From the NCBI RefSeq assembly GCF_002863225.1, contig NZ_PKEK01000039.1, positions 124,001 through 188,000 of the forward strand: a stretch of DNA of 64,000 nt, written 5' to 3'. Shown piece after piece: positions 8,292-16,460 of the stretch (its first letter is position 1; each line of letters opens with the position of its first letter). The notes under the pieces are model-generated. The model searched no databases. It saw only the letters and a program-made list of their open reading frames with translations, and was not told the origin of the DNA. A program made the translations under genes and the position numbers. This DNA is from Mycobacterium sp. GTDB lineage: Bacteria; Actinomycetota; Actinomycetes; Mycobacteriales; Mycobacteriaceae.

Positions 8292-8721
8292 TCGCCCCGG
8301 TATCGGCTGGCCCCCGATGGACTCGACTGGGTGATCAACCAATTCCCTTTGCCGGCAGTCATTCTCAACCGGTGTCAGGATGTGCTCGCGGCCAATCCCT
8401 ACGCGCGGACGCTGTCGCCAGAGTTCACGATCGGCGAGAACATCTTGCGCTGGCGGCTTCTCAGCGCGGCCGCCCGCGAGCTGTACGTGGACTGGGAACC
8501 ATCCGTCGCGAATCTGGTGCGGGGGCAGCGCGAAGTCGCCGTCGCCGACCTCAACGACCGCCGGTTGCACGCGTTGATCGACGAACTCAGCGCCGGCAGC
8601 CCACTTTTCCGCAGCTCGTGGAACGACGCTGATGTTGGCTACCGCTCGGGGCAAGGTCCGAATGCGCCACCCACGCATCGGCGACGTCGAGCTGCGCCGT
8701 AACCGGCTCGGCCTCGGCAAA
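8292..8721 (+). pseudogene. 3' fragment of an XRE/MmyB-type transcriptional regulator, frameshifted
   Basis: The region encodes the MmyB-like ligand-binding domain found C-terminal to Xre helix-turn-helix domains: PLPAVILNRCQDVLAANPYA, RELYVDWEPSVANLVRG, LIDELSAGSPLFRSSW and DVGYRSG. The DNA-binding N-terminus is missing because the frame runs straight into the enolase-family fragment. After YRSG the conserved tail (RMRHPRIGDVELRRNRLG) continues in the next frame, showing a one-base frameshift near 8650. The longest intact frame begins at GTG 8331. A relic rather than a working regulator. Confidence 0.75.
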
Positions 8722-8772
8722 AATTTTTCTTGCTTGGCTCTTGCGTCGGATGCCTGGCCAGTGGTAAATAAA

Positions 8773-8817
8773 ATCTACACCAGATGGCATAGATAAACCA
8801 GCTGGGTTGGCATAGAT
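8773..8817 (+). promoter_or_regulatory. AT-rich repeat region upstream of hsp20
   Basis: TGGCATAGAT occurs at 8785-8794 and again at 8808-8817, flanking the near-palindrome AACCAGCTGGGTT (8796-8808). ATCTA at 8773-8777 is an inverted match to TAGAT at 8790-8794. The stretch is much richer in A/T than its surroundings and ends 33 bases before the Hsp20 ATG. It has neither a HAIR nor a CIRCE motif. Confidence 0.4.
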
Positions 8818-8850
8818 GGCAAAGAGAAAGGACAACTGGAGGTGGCCACC

Positions 8851-9330
8851 ATGCTGATGCGTACTGATCCATTCCGCGAACTCGACCGATTCATCCAGCA
8901 GCCTTTGGGAAGCGCTGCGCGGCCGGTCGCGGTGCCCATGGACGCCTGGAGGGACGGCGATGAATTCATCGTCGAACTCGACCTACCGGGCGTCGATGTC
9001 GATTCTCTCCAGCTCGATGTCGAACACAACGTCGTGACTGTGCGTGCTCAGCGGGCAGCCGCACCGTCGCGCGAGATGCTCGCCGCCGAGCGGCCCCGCG
9101 GGCAATTTTTCCGGCAACTGACGCTGGGTGACACCCTTGACACCGCCCGGATCGCCGCGGACTACCACGACGGGGTGCTGAGGTTGGTGATCCCGGTGGC
9201 CGAGAGGGCCAAGCCGCGCAGAATCTCCGTCAACCGCTCGTCCGCGATCGTCGACGACGCGACGGAGATCACGAAGAGCGCCGCCGCGGGGTCTAACTCC
9301 GGTTCCGCAGAGGAGCCGGTTCGCGCCTGA
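8851..9330 (+). CDS. Hsp20/alpha-crystallin small heat-shock protein
   Basis: 159 aa. N-terminal [12 protein letters not shown] is typical of mycobacterial Hsp18-like proteins. The alpha-crystallin domain (about 33-125) includes [41 protein letters not shown] and the closing [19 protein letters not shown] low-complexity tail of about 30 residues follows. ATP-independent holdase acting in the cytoplasm. The ATG at 8851 has GGAGG eight bases upstream and is preferred to the GTG at 8842. The unusual AT-rich repeat region upstream is probably its control element. Confidence 0.93.
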   Translation: MLMRTDPFRELDRFIQQPLGSAARPVAVPMDAWRDGDEFIVELDLPGVDVDSLQLDVEHNVVTVRAQRAAAPSREMLAAERPRGQFFRQLTLGDTLDTARIAADYHDGVLRLVIPVAERAKPRRISVNRSSAIVDDATEITKSAAAGSNSGSAEEPVRA

Positions 9331-9559
9331 CAGCCTCGTGACTGCAGTCCGAGGGCCCACCGTTGAGTACGGCCGGCGATTCAAAGCAGGGAGGTGATGA
9401 CCAACCACCGTGCCAGCCGAGCCGGTCACCATGGTAGTCCACGAAGATCGAACTTGGGCAACGCTTTTCATGGTGGCCGGCCGGTTGTCACGACCGCGCC
9501 GAAACAAATGCGAACTCATGTTGACCAACCAAAGCACTACCCGCAGAGGAAGGTGAATC

Positions 9560-9688
9560 ATGATCGAATACCCGCCCCTGACCGCAAGCCCTCCGTCAAC
9601 GGTCGAAGCGGATCTGGTCGACTGGGTCGACCAACACCAACCCGTCTCGTTTCCCGATGAGGAATATCCGTATCTCGGCAGGCGCTAG
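9560..9688 (+). CDS. Possible 42-aa protein
   Basis: A short acidic frame (starts MIEYPPLTASPPSTVEADL, ends DEEYPYLGRR) with a strong ribosome site (GAGGAAGGTGA) five bases before the ATG and reasonable third-position GC. It lies between hsp20 and the esterase in an otherwise gene-free 480-base stretch. Nothing else was found there except an Arg/His-rich frame with poor codon bias. No family recognised. Confidence 0.4.
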   Translation: MIEYPPLTASPPSTVEADLVDWVDQHQPVSFPDEEYPYLGRR

Positions 9689-9813
9689 CCACTGCCGGTT
9701 GTGGCGCACCACGTCGGACGCGGGTGCCCGCACTGTTTCCCCAACACCGTCGCGGGGCATGCCCCCCGGATGGTCGAGACGGCGTCACGTCGCGCGGCGT
9801 CGGCTGTGCTGCC

Positions 9814-11109
9814 GTGACCACCTATGGCGGTGCTCCGTCGTTGATGCACGGATGGGTGCCGCTTTGCGTCGAGATCGTCGCCGCGGTCGCGTTGGGATAC
9901 GCCCTGACACGACGGCGCCCGTCGTGCAGCCCATTTCACGTCGGCGTGGCTCTGGCTGTCGGTGTGGCAGCGGTGGTGGCCGCGCAGTGGGCGTTGCACG
10001 ACTCGGGTATCTCCGGCGAGGTGGCGCCATGGCCCATGTGGGCGTGGACCTTTACGTCCGCCTTCGCGATGACCATCGCGGTGTCGAGATGGCGTGCGGG
10101 CAACGGGTGGTGGCGGCACGGCGCGGTGCTGGCGTCTTCGCTGTGCCTGCTGAGCACGGGCCTGGTTGTCAACAGCTGGATCGGCTATCTGCCGACCGTG
10201 CCTGTCGCCTGGGACCAGTTGACGGGGCGTCCCCTGCCGCATCAGCGCGACTGGAGTACTGCGGCAGCGATGCGGTCGCGTGGTGAGGTGCCGCCGGACG
10301 GGCAGATGATCCCGGTGGACACCGGTGATCGGGCTTCGGGCTTCCGCCATCGCACAGAGTGGGTCTACCTGCCTCCGGCATGGTTTCGCAGCAGACCCGG
10401 TACGACGTCCGCGGTCATGATGATCGGCGGCGAGTTCAGCACCTCGGCTGACTGGGTGCGTGCGGGTCAAGCGGTGGCCACGGCAGACAGCTACGCCGAT
10501 GCGCATGACGGGAACGCCCCGGTCTTGGTTTTCGTCGATGCCAACGGCACGTTCGTCAATGACACGGAGTGCGTCAACGGGATTCGCGGCAGGGCCGCCG
10601 ACCATCTGACGAAGGACGTGGTGCCACACATCGTCGGCCAGTTCGGTGTCGGGGTGGGACCCGCCCATTGGTCGGTTGCCGGGTTCTCGTCCGGAGGCAC
10701 CTGCGCTGTCGACCTGGCGGTCATGCATCCCGAGACGTTCGGCACCTTCGTCGATATCGGCGGCGACGAGCGGCCCAACGTAGGAACCCAGGCGCAGACA
10801 GTTCAGCGTCTCTTCGGTGGGGATCGACACGCGTGGTCGGAATTCGACCCCGCCACGGCTATAGCGCGCCACGGCCGTTACGCAGACACCGCCGGACTGT
10901 TCGTCGTTGCGGATTCGGCTCATTCCGACATCGACGCGGCGAACCGGCTTTGCGACGTGAGCGCCGCGCACGGCATCAGGTGTTCGGTCACCGCGCTGCC
11001 CGGGCGGCATACCTGGCCGTTCGCCGCCGCCGCGTTCGAGATGGCGTTGCCGTGGCTGTCGGGTTATCTCGCTATCGCCCAGCCGCCGAGTCGGAGCAGC
11101 GCTAGCTGA
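9814..11109 (+). CDS. Membrane-anchored esterase-like alpha/beta hydrolase
   Basis: About 431 aa from the GTG at 9814; the frame is also open from GTG 9724 and a start at ATG 9844 is possible. Three to four hydrophobic segments (15-32, 43-60, 76-90, 103-125) precede an esterase domain of the antigen-85/esterase-D fold. The nucleophile elbow is AGFSSGG (Ser292), and a histidine in PGRHTWPF (His399) fits the catalytic position. Mycobacterial relatives with N-terminal helices act on cell-envelope lipids or are uncharacterised. It converges on the GT1 glycosyltransferase with an 8-base overlap of the two 3' ends. Substrate unknown. Confidence 0.75.
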   Translation: MTTYGGAPSLMHGWVPLCVEIVAAVALGYALTRRRPSCSPFHVGVALAVGVAAVVAAQWALHDSGISGEVAPWPMWAWTFTSAFAMTIAVSRWRAGNGWWRHGAVLASSLCLLSTGLVVNSWIGYLPTVPVAWDQLTGRPLPHQRDWSTAAAMRSRGEVPPDGQMIPVDTGDRASGFRHRTEWVYLPPAWFRSRPGTTSAVMMIGGEFSTSADWVRAGQAVATADSYADAHDGNAPVLVFVDANGTFVNDTECVNGIRGRAADHLTKDVVPHIVGQFGVGVGPAHWSVAGFSSGGTCAVDLAVMHPETFGTFVDIGGDERPNVGTQAQTVQRLFGGDRHAWSEFDPATAIARHGRYADTAGLFVVADSAHSDIDAANRLCDVSAAHGIRCSVTALPGRHTWPFAAAAFEMALPWLSGYLAIAQPPSRSSAS

Positions 11110-12373
11110 CGTGCTCGGTACTGGCGGGATGCTTCGCCAGCACGTCGGCCACGTGATCAAATGCGTTGTAGCACTGCATCTCCCGGCCCAGACGCTCTGC
11201 CGAGTTGCGAAAGCGGGGTTGGCTCAGTACTTGATCGATCGCAGCGGAGAGATCGCGGCGCTTGGGGCGCGACGTGCGCAAGTCGATTCCCGCGCCGGCA
11301 TGGGCGACTCGGGCGGCCACCTCCGGCTTGTCCGACGTCGCACCGGCGACGACCAGCGGTATGCCATGGGACAAAGCATGCTGCACCCCGCCGAAACCAC
11401 CGTTGGTGACCATCACATCGACAACCGGTAGCAGAGCCGCGTAGGGCACGTAATCAGTGACAAACACGTTGCGCGGCAGCGTGATCGGCAACGTCACTCG
11501 ACCGCGCCGGCCGGTTGTCGCAACGACGACGGTGTCGGCGCGGGAACCCAGCGCCTGCACGGTCGGGATGACGAGCTCAGTGAGGTCTCCGTTGTCCCAT
11601 GTGCCCTGAGTGACATGAACGACCGTTCTCGTGCCAACCCGTCGCTGATCCGCCCGACGGAGCGGCACGCTCTGCGGAACCACGGGACCGGCGAAGGTCA
11701 CCGTCGCGGGCAGGTCGCGGCGCGGGTATTCCAGACCCGGAATGGACAGCTGCAGGACATGGTCGGCCAGCAACGGCCAATCCGTCAGGAACACCGGCAT
11801 CGGCGCAGCACCTACCGACCGCAGTGCGTCGTCAAGCCGGGACCGGATGCCGCGGAACAGGACGTCGCTCACGACTTGGTTCATCCTGCGGTAGTCGAAA
11901 GACTTTGGTTGCCAACCCATTCCAAACGGTGGCGTATCGCAACTCGACAGCATCAACGGACTGACGCCACCTACGACGACGCGAGGCCGCGGCAGCGGCG
12001 ACAACAACAACGGCAGCACACCGGTGAAGGCGATGTCGCACAGCATCGCGTCGACACACTGATCCTCCAGCACCTGCCGTAAGGCGTTCCATTGTGCCGC
12101 CATCGGAGCGATGAAAACCGACGACATGTCCTGCCGCCCATTCAGGAATCGCTGCATCAACCCGGGCGCAGCGACACTAGGGCGTTGTGGTCGCGGTGCC
12201 GCGGTCGCAGGCAGGGGGTGATGCCGCATGCGTCGTTCGCTGATCGCGTCCCGGTACTGCCCGTCGGCGAGGAAGGTCACCTCGTGACCGCGCCGCACGA
12301 GATCGCCGCCGAGTTCGAGAAGCGGGGTGAGGTGGCCGGGGATGCTGCCGGCCGCCAGCAAATAGTGAGCCAC
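11102..12373 (-). CDS. GT1-family (UGT-like) glycosyltransferase
   Basis: 423 aa from the GTG at 12373, six bases after AAAGAGG, giving the expected N-terminal VAHYLLAAGSIPGHLTPLLELG. GT-B fold: the C-terminal half contains VHVTQGTWDNGDL, VTDYVPYAALLPVVDVMVTNGGFGG and HGIPLVVAGATSDKPEVAARV, equivalent to the nucleotide-sugar-binding motif of MGT/UGT-type enzymes. Likely transfers a sugar to a lipid or small molecule acceptor; the acceptor is unknown. A near-perfect SigF-type promoter lies about 100 bases upstream. Confidence 0.88.
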   Translation of the reverse strand: MAHYLLAAGSIPGHLTPLLELGGDLVRRGHEVTFLADGQYRDAISERRMRHHPLPATAAPRPQRPSVAAPGLMQRFLNGRQDMSSVFIAPMAAQWNALRQVLEDQCVDAMLCDIAFTGVLPLLLSPLPRPRVVVGGVSPLMLSSCDTPPFGMGWQPKSFDYRRMNQVVSDVLFRGIRSRLDDALRSVGAAPMPVFLTDWPLLADHVLQLSIPGLEYPRRDLPATVTFAGPVVPQSVPLRRADQRRVGTRTVVHVTQGTWDNGDLTELVIPTVQALGSRADTVVVATTGRRGRVTLPITLPRNVFVTDYVPYAALLPVVDVMVTNGGFGGVQHALSHGIPLVVAGATSDKPEVAARVAHAGAGIDLRTSRPKRRDLSAAIDQVLSQPRFRNSAERLGREMQCYNAFDHVADVLAKHPASTEHVS

Positions 12374-12476
12374 GGGCCTCTTTCGTTCCGATGCTGGTCG
12401 CAAGCGTTCTCTGACGACAACGCGACCGGCGGGGGTTCGAGGCGCACACTTCACGTAGCGACAGACTGGGTGTTTG

Positions 12477-12502
12477 ATACCCCGGGTGACGGTAGCGAAA
12501 AC
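12477..12502 (-). promoter_or_regulatory. SigF-type promoter for the GT1 glycosyltransferase
   Basis: On the minus strand GTTT (12502-12499), 16-nt spacer, GGGTAT (12482-12477): a full match to the mycobacterial SigF consensus. Predicted 5' leader of about 95 bases before GTG 12373. Confidence 0.65.
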
Positions 12503-12601
12503 GCCGTCGTGATCTCGCGACGGTTTCAGTTCCGCAAAGGTACGGCAGCCCACCTGCGACGCAAGGATCGACGGCGCGTGCCTGGCTTACCGTTGCATGT
12601 T

Positions 12602-13036
12602 ATGACCGGAATGGATCGTCGCGCGAAGCGATGGCGCGCAGCGCTGCACATGATCGTCTCGGTGTTGTGCGCTGCCGCCCTTGGACTCGCAGTCGCCCCG
12701 GCGGCTCGTGCGGCGGCCGTGACGGCGACGTTGGCCGTCTCATCGACCTGGCAGACGGGTTTCATCGCTCGCTTCGCCATCAGTAATGCCGGCACCGCTC
12801 CGTTGACGGATTGGACGCTCGAATTCGATTTGCCGGCAAACGAATCCATCTCACACACATGGAACAGCAGCGTTGCGCGATCCGGGACGCACTACATCCT
12901 GACCCCCGCTAATTGGAATCGGATCATCGCCCCTGGCGGCTCAGCCACCGGAGGTTTCCGAGGCGTTGTGAACGGCCAGTACACATCGCCGTCGAACTGC
13001 CTGCTCAATCGGCAGTATCTCTGCACTGCGATGTGA
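12602..13036 (+). CDS. Secreted stand-alone CBM2 carbohydrate-binding protein (Rv1987-like)
   Basis: 144 aa with a Sec signal peptide (basic MDRRAKRWRA, hydrophobic VLCAAALGLAVAPAARA, cleavage near residue 37). The rest is a single CBM2 domain with its binding tryptophans: STWQTGFIARFAISN, LTDWTLEFDLP, SHTWNSSVARSG, PANWNRIIAPGGSATGGFRG. There is no catalytic domain. The layout matches what I recall of M. tuberculosis Rv1987, annotated as a possible chitinase but really a lone cellulose/chitin-binding module. The start could be ATG 12602 or 12611. It is secreted and likely binds cellulose or chitin-like polymer. Confidence 0.85.
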   Translation: MTGMDRRAKRWRAALHMIVSVLCAAALGLAVAPAARAAAVTATLAVSSTWQTGFIARFAISNAGTAPLTDWTLEFDLPANESISHTWNSSVARSGTHYILTPANWNRIIAPGGSATGGFRGVVNGQYTSPSNCLLNRQYLCTAM

Positions 13037-13069
13037 CGACCGGACCGTCAAAATAGTTGCGACAGAACG

Positions 13070-13702
13070 CTATCGGGGTCCGTCGACTTCGTAGGTGCCG
13101 TTGTCGTCGGCGACGAGGACCGTGACGTGCCGTCGAGTACCGTTGACGGTGGCGTCGCAGGTGAACGTCGTCCCTTTGGCCGCACTCGGATTGCGGCCGC
13201 CGTTGCACGTGACATCGGTGACGGTGTTCGCGCCGTAGCCACTGGCAGGGTCGGACAGCGTCTGCTGCACGCCCGCTTGGACCCGATTCACGTCGAGGGC
13301 CTTCCCGCCGGTGAAACTGGAGAGGTTGGCGAAGGCAACAGCGACGACGACGACCACAGCTAGTCCACCGACCCCGGCAAGCACCCGCGTCCTGTATCGG
13401 TTGCGGGCAGTCGCGACGCCGACTTCAGCTCTGCTGCTGGGCTTTTGCGGCTCCGCCACGGGCGGCGGCGGTGCAGGGCGATCTGGCCGCTGCAGGTACC
13501 AGGGAATCTCCGGCGCCGGGGAGCGATGCTGCTGCGGCGGGGGCGGGTACGCCGACGGAGGTCTCGGGGGTGTGGATCTGGGGGGCGGAGGCGGTTGGGG
13601 GCGCGCAATGTGCGTGCTGTCACCGGGACTCGGGCGGCGCTGATGCCACGGCGGCTGCGGACCGGGGTCGTGCCCGGAATCTCGCTGGGGTGGCTCGTTC
13701 AC
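13070..13702 (-). CDS. Membrane-anchored DUF4333 protein with proline-rich N-terminus
   Basis: 210 aa. Residues 1-90 are Pro/Arg/Gln-rich and presumably cytoplasmic. One membrane helix (about 105-122, VLAGVGGLAVVVVVAVAF) leads to an external DUF4333 domain with two cysteines (TDVTCNGGRNP and TFTCDATVNG), probably disulphide-bonded. DUF4333 proteins are typical of mycobacteria; function unknown. The GTG start overlaps the stop of the upstream zinc peptidase gene (GTGA), so the two are translationally coupled and perhaps work together at the envelope. Confidence 0.82.
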   Translation of the reverse strand: MNEPPQRDSGHDPGPQPPWHQRRPSPGDSTHIARPQPPPPPRSTPPRPPSAYPPPPQQHRSPAPEIPWYLQRPDRPAPPPPVAEPQKPSSRAEVGVATARNRYRTRVLAGVGGLAVVVVVAVAFANLSSFTGGKALDVNRVQAGVQQTLSDPASGYGANTVTDVTCNGGRNPSAAKGTTFTCDATVNGTRRHVTVLVADDNGTYEVDGPR

Positions 13703-15186
13703 GGGAAATTGCCGTAACACTGATCGGCGTCGCCGACCAAACCGGAACGGAACGCGACAATCCGCGTGAAGCCGGCCGGCACGCTGTCACCGTCGGCATC
13801 GCTGGCGACGAGGTGATTGGTGAGCAGTCCGGACACTGCCTCATCGAGGTCGCCGGCGTTCAAGACCAGGTGACTGCCCGATGGCGTGGTCACGGGGGTC
13901 GCCATGCCACGCTGGGCGACTCCGGTGAGGCAGGCGGTGCGCAGCGCGGCGCGTTTGCCGGTCAGCGGCACACCCCGTTCCTGTTGGACGGCAAGCATGT
14001 AACGCGAAGTGACAACCGAAAAGGCAGTGTCGTCGCCCTGCAGGAGTTCACGGCTCTTGTCGTCGGCGTAGGTGCCAATACTTTGTAGCCCGGGAAGATC
14101 GACGTTGATGGTGTTCGTCGCGGGGCAGTAGGACGCCGGCGGGCTGGGCCGGGCGTTGGCGCACCCAGCGGAGCCGTCGACGGTCAGGGTCGGCGCATGT
14201 TGCGGGTGGAAGATCTCGGTCAGGGTCTCCGTCAACTGATTCAACGAGTTTTCGGTGATCGCCATCTCGCCGGGTGTCGAACCGTTCGGGGCATCGCTCT
14301 GCAGGGCGGGCGGGAGGCCCACGTGCCGGCGCTCGATTTCCTTGTGGTCGATGGCGGCACAGGTGGCGGCGTCGCCGTCGAAGCCCTCCTGGAATGCGCC
14401 GACCCGGTCGAGGGCGGAGCCGTGCGCGCCGGGGGCATTCTGCGATTCGTCCGTGGGGTCGCGCAGCGTGATTCCGCCGGCGATCACATGGTCGAGGCCG
14501 TCGGTGGTGTTCATCGCAAAGCGTGTCGAATGGCCCTCGGCGACCCAGTGCAAATAGACCCCGGCGAAGCAGTCGGCCTGTTGCTCCTTGACGATGGTGC
14601 GCGTCCCGGTGTGGACCGTGCGCGCCTTGGTCTGCACGGCGTGACCCATTTCGTGTGCGAGCACACCGGCCACCGCGGCATCCCCGAAGTACTTGCGCGC
14701 GTTCGGCATCAGCGACCCGCGGTCCCACGATATGGAGTCGTCGAGGCGGCAGTACGACGCGTTGGGGTCGCCGGCAACACGGCTCTTGCCGCACACACGT
14801 GGGCTCGCCGGATTGGTCGAGTCGTATGACCTGATCGTCTTCACCGGTCGGTACTGTCCGGAGAAGAATCGGGGGTAGGTCGCAGCCCAGAAGTCCTGAA
14901 TGTCGTTGATAGCCAACAGGGAAATGCGATCGACGTCGCCACCGTCCGTGGACTTCACCACCCCGGTCGGAGCGGGCGCATCGGGTCGAACGCCGCTGAA
15001 TCCGTCGGTGGCCTGCAACCCCCCGACGCGGTCAGGGTCGTACAACATCGAGGCCGCACGACCATCCATGACAGCGGGAGTACATCCAGCGGCCATCGGG
15101 AGCAACACAGCGAACAGCAGCGCTGCGCCGCGGTGCCAGCGATCCAGGAGCGGCACAATGGCACGCCGGTGCGGGCGGTGCTGCAT
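13699..15186 (-). CDS. Lipoprotein with neutral zinc metallopeptidase domain
   Basis: 495 aa. The ATG at 15186 follows GGGAGGGA. A lipoprotein signal peptide ends in LLPMAAGC (lipidated Cys35). The zinc site HEMGH (His178, Glu179, His182) sits in GVLAHEMGHAVQTKAR, followed by KEQQADCFAGVYLHW, the pattern of putative neutral zinc metallopeptidases (YpfJ-like) found in actinobacteria. It acts outside the membrane; substrates are unknown. The coupled downstream gene encodes a DUF4333 protein. A possible SigF-type promoter (GTTT, 17 nt, GGGTAA) lies about 50 bases upstream. Confidence 0.85.
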   Translation of the reverse strand: MQHRPHRRAIVPLLDRWHRGAALLFAVLLPMAAGCTPAVMDGRAASMLYDPDRVGGLQATDGFSGVRPDAPAPTGVVKSTDGGDVDRISLLAINDIQDFWAATYPRFFSGQYRPVKTIRSYDSTNPASPRVCGKSRVAGDPNASYCRLDDSISWDRGSLMPNARKYFGDAAVAGVLAHEMGHAVQTKARTVHTGTRTIVKEQQADCFAGVYLHWVAEGHSTRFAMNTTDGLDHVIAGGITLRDPTDESQNAPGAHGSALDRVGAFQEGFDGDAATCAAIDHKEIERRHVGLPPALQSDAPNGSTPGEMAITENSLNQLTETLTEIFHPQHAPTLTVDGSAGCANARPSPPASYCPATNTINVDLPGLQSIGTYADDKSRELLQGDDTAFSVVTSRYMLAVQQERGVPLTGKRAALRTACLTGVAQRGMATPVTTPSGSHLVLNAGDLDEAVSGLLTNHLVASDADGDSVPAGFTRIVAFRSGLVGDADQCYGNFP

Positions 15187-15232
15187 GAGGTCCCTCCCGG
15201 CGGTCAATGCCGTTGGCGCTGGCAGGTAGGCG

Positions 15233-15259
15233 TTACCCGTCAGCGACGTTAGCCCAAAC
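15233..15259 (-). promoter_or_regulatory. Possible SigF promoter for the zinc peptidase lipoprotein gene
   Basis: Minus strand GTTT (15259-15256), 17-nt spacer, GGGTAA (15238-15233), about 50 bases before the ATG at 15186. The spacing is at the long limit. Confidence 0.4.
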
Positions 15260-15290
15260 TGGCGGGCGTCACGCTGCGAACAACGCGCAA

Positions 15291-16055
15291 TCAGTCCGCC
15301 ACGACATGCACCGCGGCCCCGCTTGCCAGCAATTGCGACGCGGTCAACCCGAAGGTGGCCTTGAATGTGTCGGACAGATGCGAGGGACTGGCGAAGCCGG
15401 CCTCGGCGGAGGCTTCGGTCAGACTCCGCCCCGCAGCGATGGCGGCACCGACGCACAGCAGACGCGCCCAGGACCGGTACCGGCGCAGGCTCGTGCCGGC
15501 GTCACGCCGGAACAGGTGCAGGAAGCGAGATTCCGAGAGGCCGGCCTCGGCGGCGAGCTCGCGAAGCGGTGGGGCCTCGGACGGCGCAACGTTGATCCGT
15601 GTCATCGCCGCCGCGATCCGCGGGTCCATCGTCTGAACCGACGCGGGTGCGGCCCGCTCGAGCCATTGCCACGCCCGGTCGGTGTCCGACGGCATAGTGG
15701 TGAGGGCACCGCGCGCGGAGTGGTCGACGAAGATTCCGTTGGGCGACTCCCGGCACTGGTCGCGGCACGTGCCGGCGCGCCCCGACGAGGGGTCGAGGTA
15801 GCAGGACATTAGCCGTCCGCCGTGCGTATCGAGCTCATGGTCCACCCGCGGCGGCACCAATGCGGTGCGGGAAGTGACTGTCCGGCCGTTGGCCGTCACG
15901 CTGAGGTCGCGATCGACGCCGACAACCAGACACCACACCGAGCCTGAGTGGTGACCCAGCTCCAGGCTCGGGCCCGCGTAGAGCCCGTATCCGGGCCACA
16001 ACCACACAGCCGGGCAGCAGGTTTGTGGAAGCGCGGACGCGACCGTCGCTGCCAT
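15291..16055 (-). CDS. AraC-family transcriptional regulator
   Basis: 254 aa from the ATG at 16055 (GGGAG six bases upstream). The N-terminal half resembles a cupin-like sensing region (WCLVVGVDRDLSVTANGR). The C-terminal about 100 residues carry the two AraC helix-turn-helix units: LRELAAEAGLSESRFLHLFRR and LTEASAEAGFASPSHLSDTFK with FGLTASQLL. It starts only 11 bases from the divergent DUF4345 gene, so it probably controls that gene. Effector unknown. Confidence 0.88.
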   Translation of the reverse strand: MAATVASALPQTCCPAVWLWPGYGLYAGPSLELGHHSGSVWCLVVGVDRDLSVTANGRTVTSRTALVPPRVDHELDTHGGRLMSCYLDPSSGRAGTCRDQCRESPNGIFVDHSARGALTTMPSDTDRAWQWLERAAPASVQTMDPRIAAAMTRINVAPSEAPPLRELAAEAGLSESRFLHLFRRDAGTSLRRYRSWARLLCVGAAIAAGRSLTEASAEAGFASPSHLSDTFKATFGLTASQLLASGAAVHVVAD

Positions 16056-16066
16056 TGTTGTCTCCC

Positions 16067-16443
16067 ATGGACCATCTGGACACAATTGTCACCGTCATCG
16101 TCGCAGTGTTCTTCGCCGGTATGGGCGTGTACGGACTCGTCACCCCGAACCGGCTGGTCTCGCCGTTCGGAATCGCACTGGACTCGGTGACTGCTCGATC
16201 GGAGGTGCGAGCGGTCTACGGCGGCTTCGGTTTGGCGATTGCCGGCGTGCTGGGCACAGCGGTGGTCCGGGCCGATCTCCGGGCAGGCATCGTGGTCACG
16301 GTGGCGGCGGCGCTGGCGGCATGGCCTTCGGTCGATTGACCTCGCTGGTGGACGGCCGGTCGTCGTTCTGTCGCAACTGGTTTTACTTCTGTGTCGAGTC
16401 TGCCGCCGCCGCAGCGCTATTCGTCATTGCCGGTGCCGGTTGA
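16067..16443 (+). pseudogene. DUF4345 membrane protein gene with one-base frameshift
   Basis: The first frame encodes MDHLDTIVTVIVAVFFAGMG, then GLVTPNRLVSPFGIALDS and a second hydrophobic region, ending prematurely at 16339. From about 16318 the family's C-terminal half continues in another frame (GMAFGRLTSLVDGR, NWFYFCVESAAAAALFVIAG) to a stop at 16441-16443. The two pieces together make a normal-length four-helix DUF4345 protein. A single-base change in the run of GGCG units near 16310-16320 accounts for the break. Either real decay or a sequencing error. Confidence 0.75.
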
Positions 16444-16460
16444 AGCCGTCGCTTACGGCC

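Noticed and set aside
9394..9660. 88-aa Arg/His-rich open frame with a good ribosome site (GGGAGG) at its GTG/ATG start
   Set aside because: Third-position GC is only about half, far below real genes here, composition is odd, and it overlaps the better 42-aa frame at 9560.
12092..12601. N-terminal extension of the CBM2 protein by 170 residues
   Set aside because: It is antisense to the GT1 gene and would bury the clear Sec signal peptide inside the protein.
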